From: JBBSEZ01 sp038239195
Lineage (GTDB): Bacteria > Planctomycetota > Planctomycetia > Gemmatales > Gemmataceae
Reading direction: 5' to 3'
Length of the DNA stretch: 19,216 bases
NCBI GenBank assembly: GCA_038239195.1
Contig: JBBSEZ010000167.1
Location: 1-19,216 of the forward strand
Shown here: piece after piece, positions 6,150-13,913 of the stretch
Position numbering within the stretch: the stretch's first letter is position 1
Layout: every line of letters begins with the position of its first letter
Made by a program: the position numbers and the translations under genes
Notes under the pieces: generated by a model
Databases searched by the model: none
Seen by the model: the letters and a program-made list of their open reading frames with translations, nothing else
Told to the model about the DNA's origin: nothing

Positions 6150-9100
6150 CTACGCGAGGACGGGCTCCGCCATCTCCCGGCGCTGGAGCTCCCGCTCCAT
6201 CTCCGCCAACTGCCGCTCGATGTCCTCCAGTTTGCGCTGCCGCGCCACCACCCGATCCCGATAGCGCCTCAGGAAATAGCTGATCGTCTCGATGCGGATC
6301 TTGATCGCACCGGCGGGCTTGTTCTCGTCCACGTCCTTGAAGCAGAAGTAGGGCGTCCCGCTGTTCTCGATGATCTCCTCGATCACCGAGTAGATCGGCG
6401 CGTCCATCCCACACTTGAAGCTCGACAGCTCCAGCGCCACCAGGTTGGGGTGCCGGGCCGTGTACTTTGCCGCCCACACCTTCCGGTTGGTGTTCTCGCT
6501 GTAACTGTTCTTCCAAACGTCCTCGATCGACAGCGGGCTCTGGAAGTCGCCGCGCTCCACCTCCGCCCCGAACAGTTGCTGCAAGACGTCCTCGTCGAGC
6601 GGCAGGTAGTCCTGCGCGAAGATCGGATAGCCCAGCTTCTGGAGCTCGTCGGTGATCTCGTGGTTCAGCCCCGGGTCGTTGTGGTATGGCCGTGCCAGCA
6701 ACACCACCCCCAGCCGCTGCTCGCGCACCAGCGTGTCGAGCGCCTTCCGCGCCAGGGCGCGCATGTGCTCCTCGTAGGCCGACAGCGCAGCCAGCCCCAC
6801 CCGCACCGCGCGCACGTTCTCCGCCTCCGACAGGCCGAGCTCCTCGCGCCAGTCCTCGAACATCTGGCGCGTCAGTCCGATCGAATCGTCGAACGTCACG
6901 AACGTGTTCTTGTAGACCACGCCGTGTTCCTTGAAGACGTTCGACTCCTTGATGAACGCCGCCTTCGTCGCCTCCGGCGTCGCCGTGACCGTCGGGCAAG
7001 CCCGCTTGTCGAGCGTGCCCTCGAGGAAGCTCGGCAGCGAATCGACCATCGGGAAGAAGACGTAGTGCAGCGGTTTCTCGGGCGTGTTCTTCCGGTAGAG
7101 CAGGTTGTGGACGTGCGGGATGCCCACCTTGGAGGGGAAACACGGGTCGATCGCCCCGCGCTTGGCCCCCTCCTTGTAGAGTTGCTCGCTCGTGTAATCG
7201 CTGAACACCAGGTTCTGCGGCGCCAGCCCCAGCGACTGGAAATATCCCAAGAAGAACGGCGCGACGCTGTACATGTTCAACGCGCGCACTACGCCGATGC
7301 GCACCTCGGACCGGCGCTGCATCTTGCCGATTCGATCCTTGAGCTCCTTGTGCTTGAAGACGTTCCAGGCGGTGAGCTTCGGCAGCGGGTCGGCGACGTT
7401 GGCCACCTCGGGCGGCTTGAACGCCTCGTGGGCGGCGATCTCGATCAGGTTGGGGTTGGCCGCCTTGATGGCGTCCAGCCCCTTCTTGATGTCGCGCATG
7501 TCGTTGACGTCCTCGACCGTGCCCTTCTCGCACGTCGCGATGATGAGCCGCTGCTCGTCCATCGCCAGCGGCACCTTGCTCTTGCTCTTCTTGGCCGGGG
7601 CCGGCGCGGGCGCCGGCGCCATCGGCAGGGCCAGCGCCTTCGCGACGGGCGGCGCGTCGAGGTTGGCCTTCACGTCGATGAAGGTGCGCAAACACTTGTT
7701 CTTGCAGAAGTAGCAGCGCGTCTCCTCGCCGCGCGTGGTGCGGTACTGGATGCGCTGCACCTTCTCCAGCCCGATGAACGTCGTCCGCCTCCCCTCCTCG
7801 TGGTAGAGGCGATGCGCCTCGACGGCGCAGCCGATGGCCCCGGCCTCGCCGCAGAACTTGTGGACGAAGATCTCCGGCTTGATGCCGCTGCCCACGAAGC
7901 GCGACTCGATGAAGTCCACCTGCGACTTGACGGCGGCGAGGTTGTGCTGCGTCCCGCCCTGGAGCACGAAGCGCTTCCCGAGCTTGACGATGTTGGGGAT
8001 CTGGCTCACGTACAGCCAGATGTTCTTGGGCAGCACGTTCGCCAGCCCCGCCATGATCTCGTTGGGCGACCAGCCCTGGCGCTGGAAATCGACGATGTCC
8101 GACTGCATGAAGACCGCACAGCCGTAGCCGAACTCCGGCATGCCCTGCGCCGAGAAGGCGATGTCCGCATAGTCCTCGACCGGGAAGCCGAAGCCGACCG
8201 CCGTGGACTGCAAGAAGTAGCCGTTGCCCGCCGAGCACTGCGTGTTGAGCTTGAAGTCCTTGACCTGGCCGTTCTTCAACACGATGAGCTTGATGTCCTG
8301 CCCGCCGACGTCCACGATCACGTCGGTGTCGGGGTAGAAGTGCAGCCCCGCCTGCGTGTGGGCCACCGTCTCGACCAGGGCGACGTCGGCGTTGACCACG
8401 TCTTTCAGAATGTCCTTGGCGTAGCCCGTCGTCCCGACCCCCAGCACCTCCAGCGTGCAGCCCTGGTCGGCCACCTGTTGCTGCAGCAGGCCGAAGATGT
8501 CCATCATGTCTTCGATCGGGTTGCCCTTCGAGAGCTGGTAGGCCTTGCCGACCACCCGCTTTTCCTCGTCGAGCAGCACGCCCTTGGTGCTGGTCGATCC
8601 GCCATCGAGCCCGATGAAGGCGCGCACGGTCGTGCCCGGCGCGAAGCGCGGCGCCTCCCAGTGCTCCTTGCGGTAGCGCTGCTTGAACGCCTCCAGTTCG
8701 GCCTGGTCCTTCCACAGCCCCGCCGAGCCGCGCTGCTGCTTCTCCTCGACGCGCCCCGTCTCGACGTACCAGCGCAGCTGCTCAGGGCCCTGGTAAACGC
8801 CCAGGTTCGGGTCGTCCTGCACCTCGACCTTGGCGAACTCGACGGCCCCCAGGGCGGCGAAGTACTGCGCGTTCTCCGGCACGATGATGAGGTCTTCGAT
8901 GGGCACGCCGGGCGGGAGCTCGACCTTGCGCTCCTTCCAGACGATGGGAATGTTCTGCCGCCAGCACTCGAGCATGCCGCGGATGTAGGTGTTGGGCCCG
9001 CCCAGCAACAGCACCTTGGGCCGCAGCGTGTTGCCGCGCGTCAGCACCGAGAGGTTTTGCTGGATGATCGACTCGAACAGGCTGGCCATCAACTCGTCGG

Positions 9101-9905
9101 GCGGCACGCCCTGCTTTTGCAGACCGTTGATGTCCGTTTCCGCGAACACCCCGCACTTGCCGGCGACGGGGTGCAGCTTGAGCCCGACGTAGCCCATCTG
9201 GCAGAGGAGCTCGGCCGGGACCTTCAGCTTGGCGTTGATCTTGTCGATGACGGCGCCGGTCCCGCCGGCGCACTTGTCGTTCATCGACGGGATCTTCTTC
9301 TTGCGCCCGCTCTCGGGGTCTTCCTTGAAGACGATGATCTTGGCGTCCTGCCCGCCCAGCTCGACGACGCTCTGCACGTCGGGGTAGAGCTTCTCGACGC
9401 ACAGCGACACCGCGTTGACTTCCTGCACGAACTTGGAGCCGAGGTGCCGGCCGGTGGCTGTGCCGCCGGAGCCCGTCGCGAAGATGCGGAACGTGTTGGG
9501 GGCCACGCCGGGGAAGGTCGCCTCGATGCGCTGGAGGAACTCCAGGCACTTCTCGGGCTGCTTGGTGTCGTGGCGCTGGTAGTCCTTCCACAGGATCTCG
9601 TCGGTGACGGGATCGACGACGACCGCCTTGATGGTGGTCGAGCCGATGTCCAGCCCGACGAGCAGCCCCTGCGGGAAGCGCTCGGTCGGCTGGAAGGCCA
9701 GCCCGCGGCACTGAGGCGAGTGGGTGGCCTTGCGCTTGGGGGTCGGCATGCCGAGCTGGACGAGCCCCGCGCTCACCGCGACGGCAGGCGCCCGGGAGGT
9801 CGAGCAGCAGGACGAGGAGGTGCTGGCGGGGCTGGCGGTATGACAGCCGCAGCCCCCGGTGGAGGAGCAGGCGGAGTCGGCTTCCTGGTGGTCGTGATCG
9901 AACAC
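6150..9905 (-). CDS. Two-domain BadF/BadG/BcrA/BcrD (HgdC-type) activase with DUF2229-like C-terminus
   Basis: A 1251-residue protein. ASKHA ATPase domain 1 (about 80-360) has VGLDIGSTTIKAVVVD and VELGGQDAKIIVF; domain 2 (about 428-700) has IGLDGGSTSTKGVLLD and VDVGGQDIKLIVL. Each carries the cluster-binding Cys pair of HgdC-type activases: C212 (CAGGTG) and C251 (KCGVF), then C557 (CSAGNG) and C596 (GCAVF), both pairs 39 residues apart. A linker holds C731-x2-C734-x3-C738 and an Ala-Pro run. Residues 868-1210 resemble the DUF2229/COG3580 activase-associated region. Relatives use ATP hydrolysis to push one low-potential electron into 2-hydroxyacyl-CoA dehydratases or benzoyl-CoA reductases. 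The GTG start at 9905 is chosen for the AAGGGGA site 6-7 nt upstream; ATG 9749 is an alternative that would drop a Cys-rich head. It lies downstream of the dehydratase-like gene. Confidence 0.9.
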   Translation of the reverse strand: MFDHDHQEADSACSSTGGCGCHTASPASTSSSCCSTSRAPAVAVSAGLVQLGMPTPKRKATHSPQCRGLAFQPTERFPQGLLVGLDIGSTTIKAVVVDPVTDEILWKDYQRHDTKQPEKCLEFLQRIEATFPGVAPNTFRIFATGSGGTATGRHLGSKFVQEVNAVSLCVEKLYPDVQSVVELGGQDAKIIVFKEDPESGRKKKIPSMNDKCAGGTGAVIDKINAKLKVPAELLCQMGYVGLKLHPVAGKCGVFAETDINGLQKQGVPPDELMASLFESIIQQNLSVLTRGNTLRPKVLLLGGPNTYIRGMLECWRQNIPIVWKERKVELPPGVPIEDLIIVPENAQYFAALGAVEFAKVEVQDDPNLGVYQGPEQLRWYVETGRVEEKQQRGSAGLWKDQAELEAFKQRYRKEHWEAPRFAPGTTVRAFIGLDGGSTSTKGVLLDEEKRVVGKAYQLSKGNPIEDMMDIFGLLQQQVADQGCTLEVLGVGTTGYAKDILKDVVNADVALVETVAHTQAGLHFYPDTDVIVDVGGQDIKLIVLKNGQVKDFKLNTQCSAGNGYFLQSTAVGFGFPVEDYADIAFSAQGMPEFGYGCAVFMQSDIVDFQRQGWSPNEIMAGLANVLPKNIWLYVSQIPNIVKLGKRFVLQGGTQHNLAAVKSQVDFIESRFVGSGIKPEIFVHKFCGEAGAIGCAVEAHRLYHEEGRRTTFIGLEKVQRIQYRTTRGEETRCYFCKNKCLRTFIDVKANLDAPPVAKALALPMAPAPAPAPAKKSKSKVPLAMDEQRLIIATCEKGTVEDVNDMRDIKKGLDAIKAANPNLIEIAAHEAFKPPEVANVADPLPKLTAWNVFKHKELKDRIGKMQRRSEVRIGVVRALNMYSVAPFFLGYFQSLGLAPQNLVFSDYTSEQLYKEGAKRGAIDPCFPSKVGIPHVHNLLYRKNTPEKPLHYVFFPMVDSLPSFLEGTLDKRACPTVTATPEATKAAFIKESNVFKEHGVVYKNTFVTFDDSIGLTRQMFEDWREELGLSEAENVRAVRVGLAALSAYEEHMRALARKALDTLVREQRLGVVLLARPYHNDPGLNHEITDELQKLGYPIFAQDYLPLDEDVLQQLFGAEVERGDFQSPLSIEDVWKNSYSENTNRKVWAAKYTARHPNLVALELSSFKCGMDAPIYSVIEEIIENSGTPYFCFKDVDENKPAGAIKIRIETISYFLRRYRDRVVARQRKLEDIERQLAEMERELQRREMAEPVLA

Positions 9906-9956
9906 GGGCGGTCCCCTTGTGTCGTTGGTTCGAGGAAGGCTCGGGCCGGACTGGAG

Positions 9957-10053
9957 GGAACGCCCTCCGTGGCGTTCCGGTGCGGCGGAACGGCACGGAG
10001 GCCGTTCCCTTACAGGCGGAACGGCACGGACGCCGTTCCCTACAGGTGGAACG
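9957..10053. repeat. Tandem hairpin minisatellite, about 31-nt period
   Basis: Three successive hairpins: GGAACGCC/GGCGTTCC (9957-9964 with 9971-9978), GGAACGGC/GCCGTTCC (9987-9994 with 10001-10008) and the same stem again (10018-10025 with 10032-10039), each with a 6-nt loop. A fourth partial unit GTGGAACG runs to the stop codon of the dehydratase-like gene. The array fills much of the 148-bp gap between it and the activase gene. It resembles an intergenic repeat family; the sequence shows no function. Confidence 0.85.
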
Positions 10054-11877
10054 TCACGCGCTCGCGGCGACCGCCACGGGCTCGCTGGCGCGAACGCCGC
10101 CCGCCTTCATGAGCGACGCCACGTGCAGCACGAAGCTCGCCCCGTGCCCAATGACGCCCTTGACGTGCGGGACGTGCTGGATCGGGCGGCGCAGTTCCCG
10201 GTGCTCGGCCACGTAGGCGTGAATCTGCTCCAGCGTGTAGCCGGTGCGGCGGACCGTCTCGGCGAGCTCGTTCTTGCACTTGACCTTGGCCTCGCCCAGG
10301 GCCATCTGCGCCCGGCTGTAGGCGTTGATGTCGCCCTCGCCGGAGGTCTCGATCGGCAGGTAGATCATGTCGGGGAAGTGGCTGACCACGGCCGCCTGCG
10401 CCCCGTCGGACTGCGTGCTGGGCATGCACCCGAACGGCTTGAGCGACAGCACCATGTGGGCCATCTCGTTGTTGGCGTAGTAGATGTTCTTGGCCACCTC
10501 CATGTGCCCTTCCCCGCCCTCCGACTTGCTGTTGTAGTAGGGGCTCGCCAGCCGCTGCAGTTCGAGCTGGTTGACCAGCTTGTGCGCCGTCCCACCGAGG
10601 GCCTGGCGCAGCCGTTCGTACTCGCGGCCGAGGATCCCCTCGGTGGTCCGGAGCAGCCACAGTCGGCTGCGGTAGCGCAGGGCCTGGCGGGCCCGGCCGA
10701 GGAGGTCCCACTTGCGCGGCGGGGCCTCGTTCTTGGCCAGCCCGTGCCGGTCGCGGAACTGCTCCTTCACGCTGTGCAGGATGTAGTTGACCCACGTCGC
10801 CACCGGCTCGACGAGCACCTGCGCGCCCTCGCCCTCCAGGAACGAGAACATGCGGAAGTTGCCGTCGCCCTCGGTGGTCTGCGCCCAGAACTCGCCGGTG
10901 ACCTTCACGATGGGCCGGGCCCGCGTGTAGTCCACCTCGACGCGCTCGTCGAGGAGATCGCGGCAGGCTCGCATCGCCTTGGTGAACGTGTCGCCGCGGA
11001 CCTGATCGCGGATCTTGGCGAGGTCGTCGGGCCCGCTCAGGGGCAGGCGCCCGCTGAGGGCTTGGCTGAACCAACCGCCGCGGATGTCCCGGTAGTTCTT
11101 GCCTTCGAGGGCCTCCTGGGCGAGGCGCAGGCAGTCGGCCATGGCGGCGTTGGTGCTGCCGGGGACGACCTCGTAGGGCCTGATCTGGTAGGCGACCTCG
11201 TTGAGCAGGTCGCCGAGATAGAGGGCGTTGAGCAGGGCCAGGAACAGGTTGAGGTTGAACTCGAGGCCGGCGCCCTCGGCGGCCTGGTCGGCCCCACCGC
11301 ACTGATCGAACAGCAGGACGCGGAAGCCATCGAAGCCACTGTTGCGCAGGGCGAGCCGATACTCGGCCTCGTACATGCCGAAGCGACAGGGGCCGCAGGC
11401 GCCGGCCGTCACGAACACGTAGTCGTCGAGGATCTTCTGGGTGGGCATCCCCTGCTTGTCGCGCATGCCCTTGAGGTAGTTGACGAGGTTGCCGACGGTG
11501 AAGTAGGTGGGGTTGCACTGGCCGTTGTTGCCGTACTCCTTGCCGGCCTGGAAGTCGGCCTTGACCGGGGTAGGCAGCAGGCCCACCTTGTAGCCGAGGC
11601 CCCGCAGCCCGGCGAGGAGCATCTCCTCGTGCCGCAGGCTCAGCCCGCCGAACAGGACGGTGACGTGGTCGCGCTCGGCCGCGGTGAAGGGGCGCTCGAC
11701 GGGCCGCTTGAACTGGTTCGCGGTCAGGAGGTTGAGCCCCGCCTCCTTGAGCAACCGCTCGCGCTCGCGGGCGAGCTCCTGCCTCGCCGGCTCCTGCCGG
11801 GCAGGCGCGGTGACGAGGGGGAGGGAGAGGCGCGGCGGGGCCGCCTGTTCCGGGAGGACAGCTTGGGGGGCACTCAT
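10054..11877 (-). CDS. 2-hydroxyacyl-CoA dehydratase-like protein (HGD-D/COG3581 type)
   Basis: A 607-residue protein, soluble, with no signal peptide. It has conserved cysteines in characteristic contexts: C121 (NGQCNPTYFTVGN), C161 and C164 (TAGACGPCRFGMYEAEY), C193 (DQCGG) and C484 (PFGCMPSTQSDG). Together with LPIETSGEGDINAYSRAQMA near the C-terminus they match HgdB-related proteins that bind a [4Fe-4S] or double-cubane cluster and are fired by a HgdC-type activase. The partner activase follows 148 bp downstream. The reaction is unknown: no CoA transferase, second dehydratase subunit or beta-oxidation gene is nearby. The ATG at 11877 has GAGGT 7 nt upstream; the frame is open back to 12150 only because the GC-rich leader lacks stops. 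Residues 20-45 are a charged, Ala-Arg-Glu-rich helix. Confidence 0.85.
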   Translation of the reverse strand: MSAPQAVLPEQAAPPRLSLPLVTAPARQEPARQELARERERLLKEAGLNLLTANQFKRPVERPFTAAERDHVTVLFGGLSLRHEEMLLAGLRGLGYKVGLLPTPVKADFQAGKEYGNNGQCNPTYFTVGNLVNYLKGMRDKQGMPTQKILDDYVFVTAGACGPCRFGMYEAEYRLALRNSGFDGFRVLLFDQCGGADQAAEGAGLEFNLNLFLALLNALYLGDLLNEVAYQIRPYEVVPGSTNAAMADCLRLAQEALEGKNYRDIRGGWFSQALSGRLPLSGPDDLAKIRDQVRGDTFTKAMRACRDLLDERVEVDYTRARPIVKVTGEFWAQTTEGDGNFRMFSFLEGEGAQVLVEPVATWVNYILHSVKEQFRDRHGLAKNEAPPRKWDLLGRARQALRYRSRLWLLRTTEGILGREYERLRQALGGTAHKLVNQLELQRLASPYYNSKSEGGEGHMEVAKNIYYANNEMAHMVLSLKPFGCMPSTQSDGAQAAVVSHFPDMIYLPIETSGEGDINAYSRAQMALGEAKVKCKNELAETVRRTGYTLEQIHAYVAEHRELRRPIQHVPHVKGVIGHGASFVLHVASLMKAGGVRASEPVAVAASA

Positions 11878-12113
11878 GGGACAGACCTCGGTGACAGGGA
11901 TGCGTCTGCACGTGAACCAAGAACCGCGAGCCGTTATCGACCGCGCGCCAGCCTTCCTCCCGGGGGAGGGGAGGCCATCGACCGCGCGAGGCCGCGAGCG
12001 GAGACCAGCGCTGGTCTCCGGGAACTTCAGGGAAACAGCGAGAGGAGAAACCGTCTGCGAGAGGAGGTTTAGCCGGGGCCACCGTGGCCGAGGCGCCTGC
12101 CCGTCGCGAGCAG
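11878..12113 (-). promoter_or_regulatory. Long 5' leader with a perfect 22-bp palindrome
   Basis: Between the predicted transcription start (about 12113) and the ATG at 11877 lie about 236 nt without a gene of their own. They contain a perfect palindrome at 11999-12020 (half-site CGGAGACCAGC) and two direct copies of ATCGACCGCGCG (11937-11948 and 11978-11989), with a CCTCCC/GGGAGG mini-hairpin between them (11956-11969). I could not match a known riboswitch. Operator, structured leader or dispersed repeat all remain possible. Confidence 0.4.
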
Positions 12114-12120
12114 TGCAGCA

Positions 12121-12150
12121 AGAATACGGACCGGGGAATGAGCGCGTCAA
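12121..12150 (-). promoter_or_regulatory. Candidate sigma70-type promoter for the dehydratase-like/activase pair
   Basis: Minus strand: -35 TTGACG at 12145-12150, 18-nt spacer, -10 TATTCT at 12121-12126. This is the best consensus match in the window. An AT-rich stretch (12158-12174) lies just upstream of the -35 box and could act as an UP-like element. Confidence 0.6.
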
Positions 12151-12184
12151 ACGAAATGTGGAATTTTTGTAAAGTTGGCCTCGA

Positions 12185-12658
12185 CTAGCGCGCCGCGATG
12201 GCCCACAGCTTACACGGGTTTTCCGTCACGACGTAGAGAACGCCGCCGGCCGCGACCGGAGTGGCCCGCACCTTGGTCGAGACGGTGCCCATCTTCACGA
12301 CCGTCGGTTTCGCGTGGCGCCGGCCGTGCTGGAACACGTAGATCTCGCCCTTTTCGTTGCCGAGGTAGACCTTGCCCCCGGCGATGATCGGCCCGGCGTA
12401 GGCCGAGGAGCCGAGGTCTACCGACCACTTGATGTTCTTCTGCTGCCCGGCCTTGGTACTCCACGTGAGCGGCAAGCCCTTGTCGGTCAGGTTCACCAGG
12501 TTGTGCCCCGGCCCGCCGCCCCACTGCACGACGGAGCCAGGCAGAGTGGGCGGGGCGACCGCGGAGCTCGTCGGCCAGTAATCGAGGAGGAGGAGCCCGA
12601 ACGTCAGCCCGACGACCGCGAGCAGAAGGAAGTGTCGCAAGGCGGGGAGCGAGCGCAT
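12185..12658 (-). CDS. Short PQQ-type beta-propeller protein, probably internally deleted
   Basis: A 157-residue protein with an N-terminal membrane anchor or signal (about 9-27, HFLLLAVVGLTFGLLLLDYW). It then carries propeller-blade sequence of the PQQ-like/BamB type: GLPLTWSTKAGQQKNIKWSV, SAYAGPIIAGGKVYLGNEKG and EIYVFQHG. The last 50 residues (KVRATPVAAGGVLYVVTENP, CKLWAIAAR) look like the closing blade of such proteins. PQQ-type propeller proteins normally have seven or eight blades and over 350 residues; here about two blades join directly. This suggests an in-frame internal deletion or a decayed remnant that still has an intact frame. A candidate promoter lies at 12711-12739. If expressed it would be an anchored periplasmic fragment; function unknown. 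Confidence 0.7.
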   Translation of the reverse strand: MRSLPALRHFLLLAVVGLTFGLLLLDYWPTSSAVAPPTLPGSVVQWGGGPGHNLVNLTDKGLPLTWSTKAGQQKNIKWSVDLGSSAYAGPIIAGGKVYLGNEKGEIYVFQHGRRHAKPTVVKMGTVSTKVRATPVAAGGVLYVVTENPCKLWAIAAR

Positions 12659-12710
12659 CTTCGCCTCCGCGAGAATCGGGATGGCCGGCGTCGGGGGTTT
12701 CGCGTAGTCG

Positions 12711-12739
12711 ATTCCAAGCGGCCGCTATGATCGTTGCAA
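12711..12739 (-). promoter_or_regulatory. Candidate promoter for the short propeller gene
   Basis: Minus strand: -35 TTGCAA at 12734-12739, 17-nt spacer, -10 TGGAAT at 12711-12716, 52 nt before the ATG. The -10 box is a weak match. The rest of 12659-12872 shows nothing I can name. Confidence 0.35.
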
Positions 12740-12872
12740 CGCTCTGGCCCGCCCGCAGATCGACGATTGTCTGAAGACAGTGCTCCGATTGCCCTCCCTT
12801 TCCAAGAAGCGCGATGGGAACGCGACAACGCTCGTCTTCACGAACAGGGAGCTCTAACCGTCCGACAGGCCC

Positions 12873-13799
12873 TCACCCCGTCGGCTCGAGCCCCGGCAGC
12901 CACGGCTCGGCCGGCAGCGACGACAGGGGCCGGCGCGTCGCGCCTTGCCGGCGCCGAGGGGCTTCCTCCGCGCTGAGCAGGAGCGGGCTGCCGGGCACGT
13001 GCTGGTGGGCGGTGTGCAGGCGCACCTCGGGGCACGTGCCATCCAGCGCCCTGCGCGCGGCCTCGCGGGCCAGGGAGCGGCGGTTGCAGTCGCGGCTCAG
13101 GTGGAGCTGGACGAGGTGGCGCAGGCGGCCCGGCGAGCGGCGCAGCACGTCGGCGACGAGGGCGCTGGCCTGATCGTTGGAGAGGTGGCCCTCATCGCCC
13201 AGGACGCGGGCGACGAGCCGGGGCGCCCGGCCGCTGGAGCGCTCGAGCGACACGTCGTGGTTGAACTCGAGGGCGAGCAGATCGACGTCGGCGAGCTGCT
13301 CGGCGAGGGGGGCGTCCCAGGTGCCGAGGTCGGCTGCGTAGGCGAGGGCGGGGGCCCGGCCAAATAGGTCGGGCGCCCCGTCGAGCCGGAAGCCGAACGT
13401 GGCCCCGCTGTCGTGCCGCACGGGCAGCGGCTGGCAGTGCAATCCGGGAGCGAGCAGAAGGCGTTGCCACGCCTCGAACGGCCGCACCAGTCCGGCGGCG
13501 AGCAGGTTGGAAAAGGCGGGCGAGTAGGCGAGAAGGACGGGATGGTGGTCGGGGTGGCAGTAGAGCGGAATGCCGGCGCGCTGGAGGTAGGCGAACGTCC
13601 GATCTTTCCAGTGGTCGGAGTGCGTGTGCGTGAGGAGCACCGCATCGACGCTCGACCACGAGGAGCCGACCTCCCGCAACCGCGTGGCGAACTGGCGCGG
13701 GCCGAGGCCGACGTCAATCAGCACGCCGAAGTCGTTGGCCTGAACCAGCGTGGCGTTGCCGCTGCTCCCGCTCGCCAGCACCGTGAAACGCAGGGCCAT
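12873..13799 (-). CDS. Metallo-beta-lactamase-fold hydrolase, YycJ/WalJ-like
   Basis: A 308-residue protein. The opening LASGSSGNATLV, followed by VLIDVGLGPRQF, is characteristic of the YycJ/WalJ branch. The metal-binding motif T57-H-T-H-S-D-H63 is intact, followed by H129 (VRHDSG), D157 (AADLGT) and the late GHLSNDQA and HLSRDCNRRSLA motifs seen in this branch. WalJ-type proteins are cytoplasmic, two-metal phosphodiesterase or nuclease-like enzymes; a link to DNA repair or cell-wall control is described in Firmicutes and is not shown here. The last 35 residues are Pro/Arg-rich and probably disordered. The ATG at 13799 is chosen because GGGAGGGG ends 3 nt upstream and the promoter -10 box lies at 13863-13868; a further upstream start would be close to that box. 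Confidence 0.87.
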   Translation of the reverse strand: MALRFTVLASGSSGNATLVQANDFGVLIDVGLGPRQFATRLREVGSSWSSVDAVLLTHTHSDHWKDRTFAYLQRAGIPLYCHPDHHPVLLAYSPAFSNLLAAGLVRPFEAWQRLLLAPGLHCQPLPVRHDSGATFGFRLDGAPDLFGRAPALAYAADLGTWDAPLAEQLADVDLLALEFNHDVSLERSSGRAPRLVARVLGDEGHLSNDQASALVADVLRRSPGRLRHLVQLHLSRDCNRRSLAREAARRALDGTCPEVRLHTAHQHVPGSPLLLSAEEAPRRRQGATRRPLSSLPAEPWLPGLEPTG

Positions 13800-13838
13800 G
13801 CGCCCCTCCCAAGGAAAGCCCGCCCGCGCCACCTGGCG

Positions 13839-13867
13839 TGGACGGGGACCACCCTCCATCGCATGAT
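13839..13867 (+). promoter_or_regulatory. Candidate promoter for the methyltransferase gene
   Basis: -35 TGGACG at 13839-13844, 17-nt spacer, -10 CATGAT at 13862-13867. Its -10 box overlaps that of the divergent hydrolase promoter, so the two would compete. It also overlaps an in-frame ATG at 13863, which argues for the methyltransferase start at 13914. Confidence 0.35.
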
Positions 13868-13891
13868 ACCCAACGTCGCCGAACGACGCAA
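13863..13891 (-). promoter_or_regulatory. Candidate sigma70-type promoter for the YycJ-like hydrolase
   Basis: Minus strand: -35 TTGCGT at 13886-13891, 17-nt spacer, -10 TATCAT at 13863-13868, giving a leader of about 57 nt before the ATG at 13799. Confidence 0.5.
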
Positions 13892-13913
13892 ACTCGGTAA
13901 GCGAGGGCCCGCG

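Noticed and set aside
6450..10112. 1220-codon open frame on the plus strand
   Set aside because: It lies antisense to the activase; its translation is Leu/Arg/His/Asp-rich without domain motifs, as expected from the opposite strand of a GC-rich gene.
9919..12072. 717-codon open frame on the plus strand
   Set aside because: Antisense to the dehydratase-like gene, with no recognisable motif.
11878..12113. Cobalamin or other known riboswitch in the leader
   Set aside because: A GCCAC motif and GC hairpins are present, but the conserved boxes and order of a known class could not be found.
11878..12150. Longer N-terminus for the dehydratase-like protein from 12150
   Set aside because: The extra 91 residues are composition-driven, overlap the -35/-10 boxes and lack a ribosome binding site, while ATG 11877 has one.
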